Assembly: GCA_964524145.1 (NCBI GenBank) | Contig: CAZGCA010000115.1 | Location: forward strand, 1 to 13,514 | Reading direction: 5' to 3' | Length of the DNA stretch: 13,514 nt | DNA from: CAZGCA01 sp964524145 | GTDB taxonomy: Bacteria > Hydrogenedentota > CAZGCA01 | Shown: positions 1 through 8,308 of the stretch, one piece after another | How the letters are laid out: every line of letters begins with the position of its first letter | Position numbering within the stretch: the stretch's first letter is position 1 | The notes under the pieces: generated by a model | Told to the model about the DNA's origin: nothing | What the model saw: the letters and a program-made list of their open reading frames with translations, nothing else | Databases searched by the model: none | Made by a program: the position numbers and the translations under genes

Positions 1-2443
1 CTTCCGTGCCAGCGCACACCAGAACAACCGCACCTTCGACGGCGCTTCCGCGCAGCACGACGCTCGAGCCGAGCTTGTCCTTCAGGGAGTCGGCCATCGC
101 GCGCAGCTCGTCCGTCCGGCAGTTGTCAACCTGCGCAGCGAGCACCTTCGTGCCGTCAACATCCTGCACCTGGGAGATAAGGTCGCTGGTCCCACCGCGT
201 GCGAGCGACGTTTTCAGCCGTTCGATCTCTCTGTTCAACCGTTTGTTCTCGTCCGCGAGACGTTGCACACGTGACGGAAGGTCCGGCACGCCGCCGCCGA
301 GCAGCGATGACGCGTCGGCAAGCAGTTTCTCCTGCTCATCGAGGTAGTGCTGGAACGCGCGTCCGCAGACTGCCTCGATGCGCCTGACGCCCGCGGCAAC
401 CGAGCTTTCGGAGATGATCTTGCAGTACCCCACGGGCCCTGCCGTGTCGAGATGCGTCCCGCCGCACAGCTCTTTGCTGTAATCGCCGACCGAGACGACG
501 CGGACGACATCGTCGTACTTCTCGCCGAACAGGGCCATCGCGCCGAGCCTGCGCGCGTCGTCGAGCGGCATCATCGAGACTTCGACGTCCGAGTTGCGCC
601 TGACGCGCTCGTTCAACGCATGCTCGATCTCCTGCAGCTGGTCAGGCGAGATAGCTTCGAAGTGCGTGAAGTCGAATCGCAGCCTGTCCGGCGCTACAAG
701 CGAGCCGGCCTGGTGCACGTGCTCGCCGAGAATGTCGCGCAAGACGCTTTGCAGAATGTGAGTAGCTGTGTGATGGCATGCGACCTCGAGACGCCGGTCG
801 GCATCCGCGCGCGCCTCCACAGCGTCGCCCGCTGCGACCTGGCCCTCCTTGACGACGACACGGTGGACGTACAGGTTATGCGTCGGTTTCCTGACGTCAA
901 CAACCTCGGCAAGCAGACCGTCACCGATAAGCCAGCCGGTGTCAGCGACCTGGCCGCCCGCCTCGGCGTAGAAAGGTGTCTCTTGCAGGACCACTTCGCC
1001 CTCGTCGCCCTTCAACAGCGCTGTCTTATCGGCGATGATGCCCGCCGCCCTGGTGTCGCAGCTTGTGTTCTCGTATCCCACAAAGTCGGTATCGCCGAAC
1101 TTTTCATGGGCTTCCACATATTGAGCAGCCACTTCCCCTTCGCCCGACCCGGTCCAACTGCTTCGTGCCCGCCGTCTCTGTTCCTCCATATGAGTTTCGA
1201 AGCCCGCTCTATCGAGCTCAAACCCGCGGTCAGCAGCTACCTCGCCGGCAAGCTCGAGCGGAAAACCGTACGTATCGTAGAGCCGGAACACATCGTCGCC
1301 GGGAACGACGGAGTCGCCCTTCTTCTCGAGGCCTTCGAAGACCTCTTCAAGACGCGCCATTCCATGATCAAGCGTGCTGCGGAACCGTTCTTCCTCGCTC
1401 AGCAGAATCTTGCTCACACGCTCCCTGCTCTGGACAAGCTCCGGGTAGGTGTTGCCCATGAGGTCGGCCACAATCCCTGACAGCTTGTGCATGAAAGGTT
1501 CTTTCAAGCCGACTTCGGTACCGTATCTCGCGCCGCGCCGGATCACGCGCCGCACAACGTACCCACGGCCTTCGTTCGAAGGCAGGACACCGTCGGCCAT
1601 AAGGAACGAGACGGCCCGAAGATGGTCGGCTATGACATTGAACGCTCTGGGGTTCGAACCGTAGTCGGCTCCGGCGAGATCGACGGTTGCCTCGACCATG
1701 GGCCACAACAGGTCGGTTTCGAAGACGGTCTGTACGCCCTGCATGACCGCCGCAGTACGTTCGAGGCCCATACCGGTGTCTATGCCCCGGTTCTTCAGCG
1801 GTTTTCGCGACCCGTCGGACATCTGCTCGAACTGAGGAAAGACGAGGTTCCAGAACTCGATGTACCGGTCGCAGTCGCATCCCGGCAGGCAGTCGGGTTT
1901 GCCGCACCCCTGCTCCGCGCCCCTGTCCAGGTAGATCTCTGAGCACGGACCGCATGCGCCCGTATCGCCCGCCGGTCCCCAGAAGTTGTCCTTCTCATCC
2001 AGCCTGACGATACGGTCATCCGGTACGCCCAGGTGTGTGTGCCAGACGTCGTACGCTTCGTCGTCGTCACGGAAGACGCTTATCCACAAGGCGCTCTTGT
2101 CGAGCTTGAGCACGTCGACGACAAACTCCCAGGCCCACTCGCACGCCTCTTTCTTGAAATAGTCGCCAAACGAGAAGTTGCCCAGCATCTCGAAGAACGT
2201 ATTGTGGCGGCTCGTGTGGCCGACCTCGTCAATGTCGTTAACGCGGAAACATTTCTGGCACGTCACGGCGCGCCCGTACGGCAGCGGCACCGTGCCGGCC
2301 CAGTACGGTTTAAACTGAACCATACCGGCGCTCGAGAACAGCAATGTCGCGTCGGAAGGCACGAGCGAGTCGCTGCGTTCGGCGACGTGGTCGCGCTGCT
2401 CGAAAAACTCGATATACTTTGCTCGGATTTCGTCTGTTGTCAC
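1..2443 (-). CDS. alaS: Alanyl-tRNA synthetase (AlaRS), 3' end cut by window edge
   Basis: This enzyme charges tRNA-Ala with alanine in the cytoplasm and hydrolyses mischarged Ser- or Gly-tRNA-Ala. From a GTG at 2443 the frame stays open for 814 codons to the window edge. AlaRS is usually about 870-880 residues, so roughly the last 60 of the C-Ala/DHHA1 part are missing. The class II aminoacylation core is plain, with a FFEMLGNFSFGDYF motif around residues 83-96. The editing domain keeps its zinc ligands: HTATH at 558-562 and CGGTH at 660-664, close to the E. coli positions. All three anchors are in frame with the GTG, so I see no frameshift. AGGAG sits 8 bases upstream (2452-2456) and a strong promoter lies just beyond, which supports the GTG start. 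It is monocistronic at its 5' side. Identification is near certain. Confidence 0.97.
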   Translation of the reverse strand, partial: MTTDEIRAKYIEFFEQRDHVAERSDSLVPSDATLLFSSAGMVQFKPYWAGTVPLPYGRAVTCQKCFRVNDIDEVGHTSRHNTFFEMLGNFSFGDYFKKEACEWAWEFVVDVLKLDKSALWISVFRDDDEAYDVWHTHLGVPDDRIVRLDEKDNFWGPAGDTGACGPCSEIYLDRGAEQGCGKPDCLPGCDCDRYIEFWNLVFPQFEQMSDGSRKPLKNRGIDTGMGLERTAAVMQGVQTVFETDLLWPMVEATVDLAGADYGSNPRAFNVIADHLRAVSFLMADGVLPSNEGRGYVVRRVIRRGARYGTEVGLKEPFMHKLSGIVADLMGNTYPELVQSRERVSKILLSEEERFRSTLDHGMARLEEVFEGLEKKGDSVVPGDDVFRLYDTYGFPLELAGEVAADRGFELDRAGFETHMEEQRRRARSSWTGSGEGEVAAQYVEAHEKFGDTDFVGYENTSCDTRAAGIIADKTALLKGDEGEVVLQETPFYAEAGGQVADTGWLIGDGLLAEVVDVRKPTHNLYVHRVVVKEGQVAAGDAVEARADADRRLEVACHHTATHILQSVLRDILGEHVHQAGSLVAPDRLRFDFTHFEAISPDQLQEIEHALNERVRRNSDVEVSMMPLDDARRLGAMALFGEKYDDVVRVVSVGDYSKELCGGTHLDTAGPVGYCKIISESSVAAGVRRIEAVCGRAFQHYLDEQEKLLADASSLLGGGVPDLPSRVQRLADENKRLNREIERLKTSLARGGTSDLISQVQDVDGTKVLAAQVDNCRTDELRAMADSLKDKLGSSVVLRGSAVEGAVVLVCAGTE

Positions 2444-2471
2444 GGTCTGCTCTCCTGTTATCTGAAAGCGA

Positions 2472-2500
2472 ATTATAGCACGAGGATAACCGGGTTTCAA
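2472..2500 (-). promoter_or_regulatory. Sigma-70-type promoter of alaS
   Basis: Reading the minus strand, TTGAAA (2495-2500) is followed by a 17-base spacer and a perfect TATAAT (2472-2477). A start of transcription near 2465 would give a leader of only about 22 bases holding the AGGAG ribosome binding site. There is therefore no room for a T-box or other attenuator ahead of alaS. The call is from sequence match only. Confidence 0.7.
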
Positions 2501-2612
2501 AGCGTCTGATACACGTTAGGCAACCGCGTATCGACAAGATAAGAGGCGCAGTACGTGTTTCTGCCGCCAAGAGAGTCTTAAGGATACCGATTTGTCACTC
2601 GAAGGGTTTCGC

Positions 2613-3725
2613 CTAATCGGCAGGCACCAGGACGATCTCCTTGAAATCGAGCTTCGCGCGGGTTTTGTGCATCTGTAGAACGATGTGGCCGGGTCGGATC
2701 TTTGTCAGCGTGTCGGTTTCAGCGACCTTCAGACCGTTGATGTGTGTTACGGCCTCGTTGCCGTGGACGGATATCTGGAGCAGCTCCCATTTCCCGGGCG
2801 TGAGCGGCAGGTCGTTCGCGCGGGCGATCCCGTAGATGCTTCCCGTCGGCATGCTGGAACCCGGCACGTCAAGTATCTGTATCTCGTTGCCCCGGTCCGA
2901 GTCGTCGGGCAGCCAGCGGAAGAACACCCCGCCGTTGGCTGCCGGGCTCGTGCGGAGATACATCCGGAGATCGAAGTCCTGGCACACCATCTCGTGTTTC
3001 AGGTACCCGTTTCTTACCGAACCGGTCAGAATACCGTCGTGGGCGTCCCATTTGGCAACCCCTCTGCCCCTGACCGGTGACCAGCCGGTGAGGTCTTTCC
3101 CGTTAAACAGAGGTATGCCCCCTTCAGAGTCAGGCAAAGGGCGAAGCGCCAGATTGCGCACCTCGATCCCGAACCCCGTGTTCTCAAACCCGATCGCACC
3201 CCGCCGCAACGTGTACCGGAGGTTTTCGTCCTGGGAAAAATCTATATCCTGGACAAGCTGGTCGTTCATGTGAACCACGAGCCGCGGCCAGTTCATCGCG
3301 ACGTGGCAGGTGTTCCACTCGCCATCCTTCTTCACTGCGACAACTCGCGGGGCCACGCGGCCGAAGACAGCGCCCGCGGTATAAGGGCTGGGTGAGTAGC
3401 CGACATGGTCGGACAGCTCTATCTCGATACCTGCTTTGAACGCGCCGTTGCGTGGTGCATGAATGTACAGGCCCGATTCGCACCACCGGCTCACTTTGAA
3501 CTCGAACTGAAGCTCGAAATTCTCGAAATCCCGTTTTGTGAGGAGTGCGGCCGGTTCCCGGTCGGACCGCCGGCAGATAAGGATTCCGTCCTCGATCTGA
3601 AACGAGTTTTTCGTTCCGCCCAACCGTTCCCAGTCGTCGAAGGAATCCAACAAACTGAGCGGCTCTGCTGCTGCTGGAGCCGCGACCAGTATCATCAGTA
3701 ACGCAAGCTTTGCACAAACCCGCAT
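2613..3725 (-). CDS. Exported tandem DUF1080 (3-keto-disaccharide hydrolase-type) protein
   Basis: This is a predicted secreted protein of 370 residues. A short basic start and hydrophobic stretch end in APAAA-E, a good signal peptidase I site after residue 20. Two copies of the LamG-like DUF1080 fold follow, at about 24-196 and 204-369. The second opens with the family hallmark LFNGKDLTGW (206-215). Paired elements recur in each copy, such as SGLYIHAP / GGVFFRW, EIEL / EIQILD and GEWNTCHV / GKWELLQI. Known DUF1080 members hydrolyse 3-keto-glycosides or act as carbohydrate-binding partners; which applies here is not visible. The ATG at 3725 has GAGG 9 bases upstream (3735-3738). A GTG at 3740 in the same frame has no such site and would lengthen the signal peptide by five residues. 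It is the last gene of a run with the RraA-like and phosphodiesterase genes, 81 bases behind the former. Confidence 0.9.
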   Translation of the reverse strand: MRVCAKLALLMILVAAPAAAEPLSLLDSFDDWERLGGTKNSFQIEDGILICRRSDREPAALLTKRDFENFELQFEFKVSRWCESGLYIHAPRNGAFKAGIEIELSDHVGYSPSPYTAGAVFGRVAPRVVAVKKDGEWNTCHVAMNWPRLVVHMNDQLVQDIDFSQDENLRYTLRRGAIGFENTGFGIEVRNLALRPLPDSEGGIPLFNGKDLTGWSPVRGRGVAKWDAHDGILTGSVRNGYLKHEMVCQDFDLRMYLRTSPAANGGVFFRWLPDDSDRGNEIQILDVPGSSMPTGSIYGIARANDLPLTPGKWELLQISVHGNEAVTHINGLKVAETDTLTKIRPGHIVLQMHKTRAKLDFKEIVLVPAD

Positions 3726-3734
3726 CTTCGTTGT

Positions 3735-3738
3735 CCTC
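3735..3738 (-). promoter_or_regulatory. Ribosome binding site deciding the DUF1080 gene start
   Basis: GAGG on the minus strand lies 9 bases before the ATG at 3725-3723. It overlaps the region just inside the alternative GTG at 3740, so it can only serve the ATG. This favours the 370-residue form. Confidence 0.5.
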
Positions 3739-3806
3739 ACTGCCGGGCACGCCGCGCTCGAAAACCCTTTTAGAGTAGTCGTTGACGATAATCCCGGACG
3801 TTCAGT

Positions 3807-4490
3807 TCAATGTTCGATCCGCCGGCGATGGGCTTCCAGGTCGTACCCTTTCTCGCGCAGATGTGCCAGCGTCTCTCGCTCCCTTGCGAGGAAGCGGTCG
3901 ATGGCGTCGGGCAGATCGTCGAGCACCTCGGGCGGAATCGACACGACGCCGTTACAGTCAGCATGCAGCAGATCGCCGGGATTGACCGTCAACCCGCCGA
4001 CCTCGATGGGAATGTCGGCTTGCCCCACAGTAATGTGCCCGTGGGACACGACGACATGCTCGCTCCAGACTTTCATGCCCATATCATGGAGCGCTTCCAA
4101 ATCCCGCACGGCGCCATCGGTGATGATAGCGACAGCGCCAAGCACCTGCACCCGCGTGCCGACCATCTCACCCCAGTGCGAGTACCATCCTTTGCGGCGG
4201 CACATGTCTCTTACCACGCAGACAGCGGGTTTCGGCGAGTTGGCGATAGACTCGAGCCATTTGAGCCGTTCCCTGGGATCGGGCGGGTGCGTTTCGTCGT
4301 ACTCGACGATGGTGCAGGTAGTCGCGTATCCGACGGCAACACCAAGATCAGGGAACCGGCACTGAATCTGCGGTCCCATAAACCCTTCCCGCCGTGGCCG
4401 GACCTTGAACTGCTCGACGGCGTTCGATATCGTGGGACTGTCGACGGACAAGAGCTTTTCGAGCAGTTCCGGTGACAAATCAGACGACAT
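3807..4490 (-). CDS. RraA-like / HMG-aldolase-fold protein
   Basis: A cytoplasmic protein of 227 residues in the RraA-like family, formerly annotated as dimethylmenaquinone methyltransferase. The family includes 4-hydroxy-4-methyl-2-oxoglutarate/oxaloacetate aldolases that need a divalent metal, and RraA, which inhibits RNase E. Visible signatures are HWGEM (105-109), GAVAIITDGAVRD (118-130) with the RD pair at R129-D130 that serves substrate and metal binding in the aldolases, and PGDLLHADCNGVVSIP (171-186). No signal peptide is seen. Its ATG overlaps the TAA of the upstream phosphodiesterase gene by one base (TAATG), with GGAG just before it, so the two are probably translationally coupled. 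The intact metal and substrate residues favour an enzymatic lyase or decarboxylase over a pure regulator, but the substrate cannot be read from sequence. Confidence 0.88.
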   Translation of the reverse strand: MSSDLSPELLEKLLSVDSPTISNAVEQFKVRPRREGFMGPQIQCRFPDLGVAVGYATTCTIVEYDETHPPDPRERLKWLESIANSPKPAVCVVRDMCRRKGWYSHWGEMVGTRVQVLGAVAIITDGAVRDLEALHDMGMKVWSEHVVVSHGHITVGQADIPIEVGGLTVNPGDLLHADCNGVVSIPPEVLDDLPDAIDRFLARERETLAHLREKGYDLEAHRRRIEH

Positions 4491-6055
4491 TACTCCGACC
4501 CTACCTTTCGTTCGACCGTTGTATAGTTGACGTAGCGTTTCTCTTCAACGACGGATTCGCTCAGCTCCAACTGGTAGCTGCCGCCGGGCCAATCGGCCTG
4601 TGTGCTATGCGTTTTCTGCTCTGTCGGGACCGAAGACGGGTCCGGCCCGTTGCGCAGCAGTTCTTTCAGGACCCGCCCGTCCATTGAACCCGGCGGTTCG
4701 ATGCCGTGGAGATGGCAGATCGTCGGCGCAAGATCGACGTTCCCGGTCGGCACGCGGCTTCTCACGCCGGCCTTGATGTCCGGCCCCAAAGCTACGAGGG
4801 TGGCGTGTATGTCGTAGGGGCTCGACGTACCGTGACCAGCGATTCCTGGTAGTGTTGTCGTGCCCGGATATCCGTATTCGTTCTTCGCGTCTGACCAAGC
4901 CGCCGACACGAGGATGTCGGCCGCGCGGTCGTGGTCCCAATGAATGGTATGAAACGATAACGTTCCAGGGACAGTGCCCTCGGACTCGGATGGACTCGAG
5001 GCTCTCGTGAAGATCGGACCAACCCAGTCGGTTTTCTGCAGGAGCGCCACGATCTTGCGGATAGTCTCGATATCGTGATTCTTGACGTAGATGGCCCCGT
5101 CCACGAGAACGACGTCGTCGGAAGAATGGCTTGCCTTAATCCCGTTTTCCACGAGAAGCCTCGCTGGATTCGCCCCGCCGGTATGCGTCGAGAACCCGTG
5201 ATCGGAGACGACAAAGATGTTGACCTCATCTTTCAGTCCTCGCGCTTCCAGTGTCTCGACAATGCGGCCGACTTCAGCGTCGACGAGCCGGATGGATTCG
5301 AGCGTTGCCGGCGCGCCGACGCCCGCGCCGTGAGCGGTATGGTCGGGGTCGGACAACCAGATGATCGTGACGTCCGGATGCAGCTCATTGAGCCCAATCT
5401 CGAGGTAGGCGTCAACCGCGCGCCGGTTTCGTTCGCGATTCGGCTCAGCATCGGGCGGGATCGGTCCCAGCACCTCCAAGACATTGGCTTCCAATGACTT
5501 AGGTCGGACAAGCTCCGTGTTTATGAGCCCGCTGCCGCTTACCGTGTGGTTCAGCAGAAACGCAGACCCCGTCGAGCCGGAACTCGTCGCGAGAAGCGTC
5601 TTCCCTGCACGCTCGAACAGCTCTCCGAGCGATGGCGTTGTCAGCAGCCGGCCGCTTGTCGCCTCCTGTATCCTCATAAGGTTGGCTGCATCGCCGGTGC
5701 TCAGTCCCCTCACCGGCGAGATCTCGGGGAAAAACACTGAGTTGCCCATCAATCCGTGCGTTCCCGGGTACGAGCCTGTTGAGACCGATGCCGAGTTTAC
5801 GCGCGTCACGGTCGGAAACACCGAGTGATGGCCCTCGCACACAACCCCTTGTGCGCCAAGCGCATGGAGGTTGGGCATGAGCTCGGGGGTGAGATAGTCC
5901 GGCCTGAGACCGTCGAGAACGACGACGAGCGAAGCACGAGCCGGCTGGCTGGCTGCGTTGCCAGCCCCATCGTGGCGCCAGCCTGTGCCGAGTAGGGCAC
6001 ACCAAAAGACCAAGGGAAGAATGCTGAGGGTAGCGCCGAGCCTGCGTCTTTTCAT
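4490..6055 (-). CDS. Exported type I phosphodiesterase / alkaline phosphatase-family hydrolase
   Basis: A 521-residue metallohydrolase of the nucleotide pyrophosphatase/phosphodiesterase (NPP) branch of the alkaline phosphatase superfamily, predicted to act outside the inner membrane. It opens with MKRRR and a hydrophobic stretch at about 10-24. All expected two-zinc site residues appear present: D48 (VVVLDGLRPDY), nucleophile T84 (FPTVTRVN), D238 and H242 (DPDHTAHG), D285-H286 (VVSDHGF) and H408 (AGHG). Members split phosphodiesters or phosphomonoesters; this one's substrate is unknown. The ATG at 6055 is chosen because the signal peptide follows it directly and AGGAAAGG lies upstream (6066-6073). 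Extending 28 codons further would run into the promoter. It heads a run with the RraA-like gene, which overlaps its stop, and the DUF1080 gene. The tail (about 475-521) is charged and not recognisable. Confidence 0.9.
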   Translation of the reverse strand: MKRRRLGATLSILPLVFWCALLGTGWRHDGAGNAASQPARASLVVVLDGLRPDYLTPELMPNLHALGAQGVVCEGHHSVFPTVTRVNSASVSTGSYPGTHGLMGNSVFFPEISPVRGLSTGDAANLMRIQEATSGRLLTTPSLGELFERAGKTLLATSSGSTGSAFLLNHTVSGSGLINTELVRPKSLEANVLEVLGPIPPDAEPNRERNRRAVDAYLEIGLNELHPDVTIIWLSDPDHTAHGAGVGAPATLESIRLVDAEVGRIVETLEARGLKDEVNIFVVSDHGFSTHTGGANPARLLVENGIKASHSSDDVVLVDGAIYVKNHDIETIRKIVALLQKTDWVGPIFTRASSPSESEGTVPGTLSFHTIHWDHDRAADILVSAAWSDAKNEYGYPGTTTLPGIAGHGTSSPYDIHATLVALGPDIKAGVRSRVPTGNVDLAPTICHLHGIEPPGSMDGRVLKELLRNGPDPSSVPTEQKTHSTQADWPGGSYQLELSESVVEEKRYVNYTTVERKVGSE

Positions 6056-6107
6056 CTGCGAAGAGCCTTTCCTGTGGACTACAATCCTTGGAAACAGTCC
6101 GAGGCTA

Positions 6108-6136
6108 AACATACCATTATACATTCTTGAAGTCAA
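6108..6136 (-). promoter_or_regulatory. Probable promoter of the phosphodiesterase/RraA-like/DUF1080 run
   Basis: On the minus strand TTGACT (6131-6136) is followed after 17 bases by TATGTT (6108-6113). A perfect TATAAT at 6116-6121 sits only 9 bases from the same TTGACT and has no other clear -35, so the exact -10 is uncertain. Either choice gives a leader of about 45-55 bases before the ATG at 6055. Confidence 0.45.
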
Positions 6137-6373
6137 CAAACAGCCAACAGCCGGGAGGCCGGATTCGTCCCGTTGTCGCGCTGTCTTTGACCGTCCTCCT
6201 TTCTGCGGACTATCCAGGATTGTGGCGAGCGATCTGTCTCGCGAGCATGACGATGCCTGCGGGAATATCCCCCCACAAACGCTTCTCGGCCAGCGATTCC
6301 CACAACCCTCACGATATCAGCCGTTTACGCTTTGCGCGCCACGGCTTCCAGACTTATTGCAGCCGCGTTGTGG
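6137..6373. other. Intergenic stretch without a recognised feature
   Basis: Between the two divergent promoters lie about 240 bases with no convincing gene. An AGGAGG on the minus strand (6195-6200) has no start codon within range. Short open frames on the plus strand lack ribosome binding sites and family resemblance. I found no tRNA, RNase P, SRP or tmRNA signature and no terminator with a T-run. Confidence 0.5.
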
Positions 6374-6403
6374 TTGACTCTGGGGTGCCTTTTAGACTAT
6401 AAT
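6374..6403 (+). promoter_or_regulatory. Sigma-70-type promoter of the mltD-like gene
   Basis: TTGACT (6374-6379), an 18-base spacer and a perfect TATAAT (6398-6403). Transcription starting near 6410 gives a leader of about 50 bases ending in the strong GGAGG site before the GTG at 6461. Confidence 0.65.
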
Positions 6404-6450
6404 ATGCGTGGTTTGTACGGTTTGTCTGGACGCTGACTAGTGTACGTGAA

Positions 6451-6455
6451 GGAGG
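6451..6455 (+). promoter_or_regulatory. Ribosome binding site deciding the mltD-like gene start
   Basis: GGAGG lies 5 bases before GTG 6461 and 8 before GTG 6464, two adjacent in-frame start codons. It lies downstream of the earlier in-frame GTGs at 6440 and 6446, which therefore cannot use it. Either of the two favoured starts leaves a proper lipoprotein signal peptide. Confidence 0.7.
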
Positions 6456-6460
6456 AAACT

Positions 6461-8290
6461 GTGGTGGGAGACTTTTGTTGTCTGCGAGGAGAGCCGGGCG
6501 GTAGGGTTCTCCTCATTCTGGCAATCTTCGTGCTCGGGCTGACGGGCTGTGCCCATCTCCGCGAGCCGAATGATGCCGAAGTCCCGCGCACCATAAACAT
6601 TGAGACAGAGCCGCCGGCCCCCTGGAATTCCTCAGCAACGATGCTTGAGGAGGCGAAGGCTGCGTTCGACCGAGGGATCGAGAATTCCGAGCAGGGCCGG
6701 GCACAGATGGCAGAAGCGGATTTCGCCTCTGTTGTGGATCTTCTTCTGGAGGCGGATGCTGTAGACGCGGTCGAGCTGCACAAGAAGGCCTCGCGCCACG
6801 TAAACATCTTCGCCCCTTTAATTGCAGAGTCGAAGCCGGTCAGGACAGAGCCGGTCATTGCAACCCCTGCGGGCCCTTCCTCCGGACTGGGGGAGCGGCT
6901 CGAGCGGGGCACATACGATCTTCCCGTCGTGCTAAACGATGCTGTCCAGCGGGAAATAGAGCTGTACGAAGATGTTTACCGAAAAGCGTTCGAGCTCGGA
7001 CTGAAGCGGTCCGGGAAGCATATTGAGAGAATTCGGGCGATACTGGCTCATGAGGGGTTGCCTCAAGACCTCGCGTACCTACCGCTTATCGAAAGCAACT
7101 TCAATCCCCGCGCAAAGTCAAGAGTTGGGGCGGCAGGCTTGTGGCAGTTCATGGAGTCAACAGGAAGAAACCACGGGCTGCGTGTAGACTCCTGGGTTGA
7201 TGAACGCTACAGTCTCGAGAAATCGACCTACGCGGCCATTGCGTACCTGTCCAAACTCTATAACTTATTCGGCTCGTGGGAGATGGCGCTTGCGGCGTAC
7301 AACTGCGGCGAGCGCAGGCTCCAGCTTCTCAAACTGGCGAACTACGAGCGGGATTTCTGGACATTGGTCTCGAACAAGCCGGCATCGAGGGAAATGCCCA
7401 GGGAGACGAGGGCTTTTGTGCCCAAGATATTTGCCGCGATAATCGTCGCGAAGAACCCGGAGAAGTATGGTTTTACGGTAGAGAAGGATCCTCCGTTACG
7501 GTACGACAAGATGATCGTGGAGGGCATGATCAGGCTCAGCGACCTGGCAGAGGGGTGCGGCGTGACGGTGCAGGAGATGCGTGAACTGAACCCGGACCTG
7601 AAACGGGACAGAACACCCATCTCGGACAAGCCGCTCGAGTTGTTGATCCCTCTCGGCACCAAAGAGAGTCTCCAGGTTGCGCTTGCCAACATGCCGCCGG
7701 TGATAGGCGTCGAGTCGTTCACTCACAAAATACGCAAGGGCGATACGCTGTCCAGGATTGCCACCGCGTACAACACCACCGTCGAAGAGATTATGATGCT
7801 CAACACTCTGCGCACCACAAGCATACGAGCCGGCGACAACATCATGGTACCCGGCGCGGCGAAGACTACAAGCCCCGGCCCTGACAAAAGGCGTGCCAGC
7901 ACCCCCGCGGTGCGGGAAACGCACGACGGATCGGGCGACCGCATCTATGTCGTGCGGCGTAACGATACGCTTTGGGACATAGCACAGATGTTCGGCGTGC
8001 CCACGGCCGATCTGCTCCGCAACAACAACCTTACCAAGCGAAACGCTCGACGGTTGATGCCGGGCGACAAGCTAAGAATCCCCGGCCAGCCGGCGCAGCT
8101 CAGCCTGGCAAAAGCGCCCGAGCAAACGCCGGTGGTGTCCGAAGAGACGTTTCACACCGTCAAGAACGGCGAGAGCCTGTGGGTGATCGCAAGAAAATAC
8201 AATGTGGGCGTCGCCGACATACGGAAATGGAACGGCCTCAAAGGGAAGCTGATACATCCGGGCGACAAGCTGGTCGTTCAGTCGAATTAG
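6461..8290 (+). CDS. mltD: MltD-like membrane-bound lytic murein transglycosylase with three LysM repeats
   Basis: A lipoprotein of about 609 residues that cleaves the glycan strands of peptidoglycan, giving 1,6-anhydro ends. The signal peptide ends in a lipobox LTGC with the lipidated cysteine at residue 30. A helical N-terminal region (about 55-150) follows. The SLT domain spans roughly 185-300, with catalytic E211 in PLIESNFNP, AAGLWQFM (224-231) and MALAAYNCGE (275-284). A LysM-like but degenerate segment runs at about 353-399 (LSDLAEGCGVTVQEMRELNP). Three clear LysM repeats lie at 421-464, 496-541 and 564-606 and should bind peptidoglycan. E. coli MltD has two LysM repeats, so this protein is longer at the C-terminus. 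Of two adjacent GTG starts (6461, 6464) I list the first. ispE follows 87 bases on, in the same direction. The enzyme class is certain; the exact MltD subfamily is likely. Confidence 0.9.
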   Translation: MVGDFCCLRGEPGGRVLLILAIFVLGLTGCAHLREPNDAEVPRTINIETEPPAPWNSSATMLEEAKAAFDRGIENSEQGRAQMAEADFASVVDLLLEADAVDAVELHKKASRHVNIFAPLIAESKPVRTEPVIATPAGPSSGLGERLERGTYDLPVVLNDAVQREIELYEDVYRKAFELGLKRSGKHIERIRAILAHEGLPQDLAYLPLIESNFNPRAKSRVGAAGLWQFMESTGRNHGLRVDSWVDERYSLEKSTYAAIAYLSKLYNLFGSWEMALAAYNCGERRLQLLKLANYERDFWTLVSNKPASREMPRETRAFVPKIFAAIIVAKNPEKYGFTVEKDPPLRYDKMIVEGMIRLSDLAEGCGVTVQEMRELNPDLKRDRTPISDKPLELLIPLGTKESLQVALANMPPVIGVESFTHKIRKGDTLSRIATAYNTTVEEIMMLNTLRTTSIRAGDNIMVPGAAKTTSPGPDKRRASTPAVRETHDGSGDRIYVVRRNDTLWDIAQMFGVPTADLLRNNNLTKRNARRLMPGDKLRIPGQPAQLSLAKAPEQTPVVSEETFHTVKNGESLWVIARKYNVGVADIRKWNGLKGKLIHPGDKLVVQSN

Positions 8291-8308
8291 CCTGTCTCGA
8301 GTACATAA

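Noticed and set aside
347..1480. 377-codon plus-strand open frame inside alaS
   Set aside because: It is a reverse-strand shadow of alaS, whose frame is intact with all editing-site residues.
2587..2620. Hairpin with arms CCGATT/AATCGG at the end of the DUF1080 gene
   Set aside because: The loop is long, the inner pairing is weak, no T-run follows, and one arm includes the stop codon. Not convincing as a terminator.
6056..6139. Longer start of the phosphodiesterase at 6139
   Set aside because: The extra 28 residues would be encoded across the predicted promoter and would bury the signal peptide that starts at MKRRR.
6141..6150. CAGCCAACAG repeated at 9991-10000
   Set aside because: A ten-base match with no wider similarity is likely chance in a window this size.
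6127..6402. 91-codon plus-strand frame in the divergent intergenic region
   Set aside because: It has no ribosome binding site, overlaps both promoters and has no recognisable protein features.
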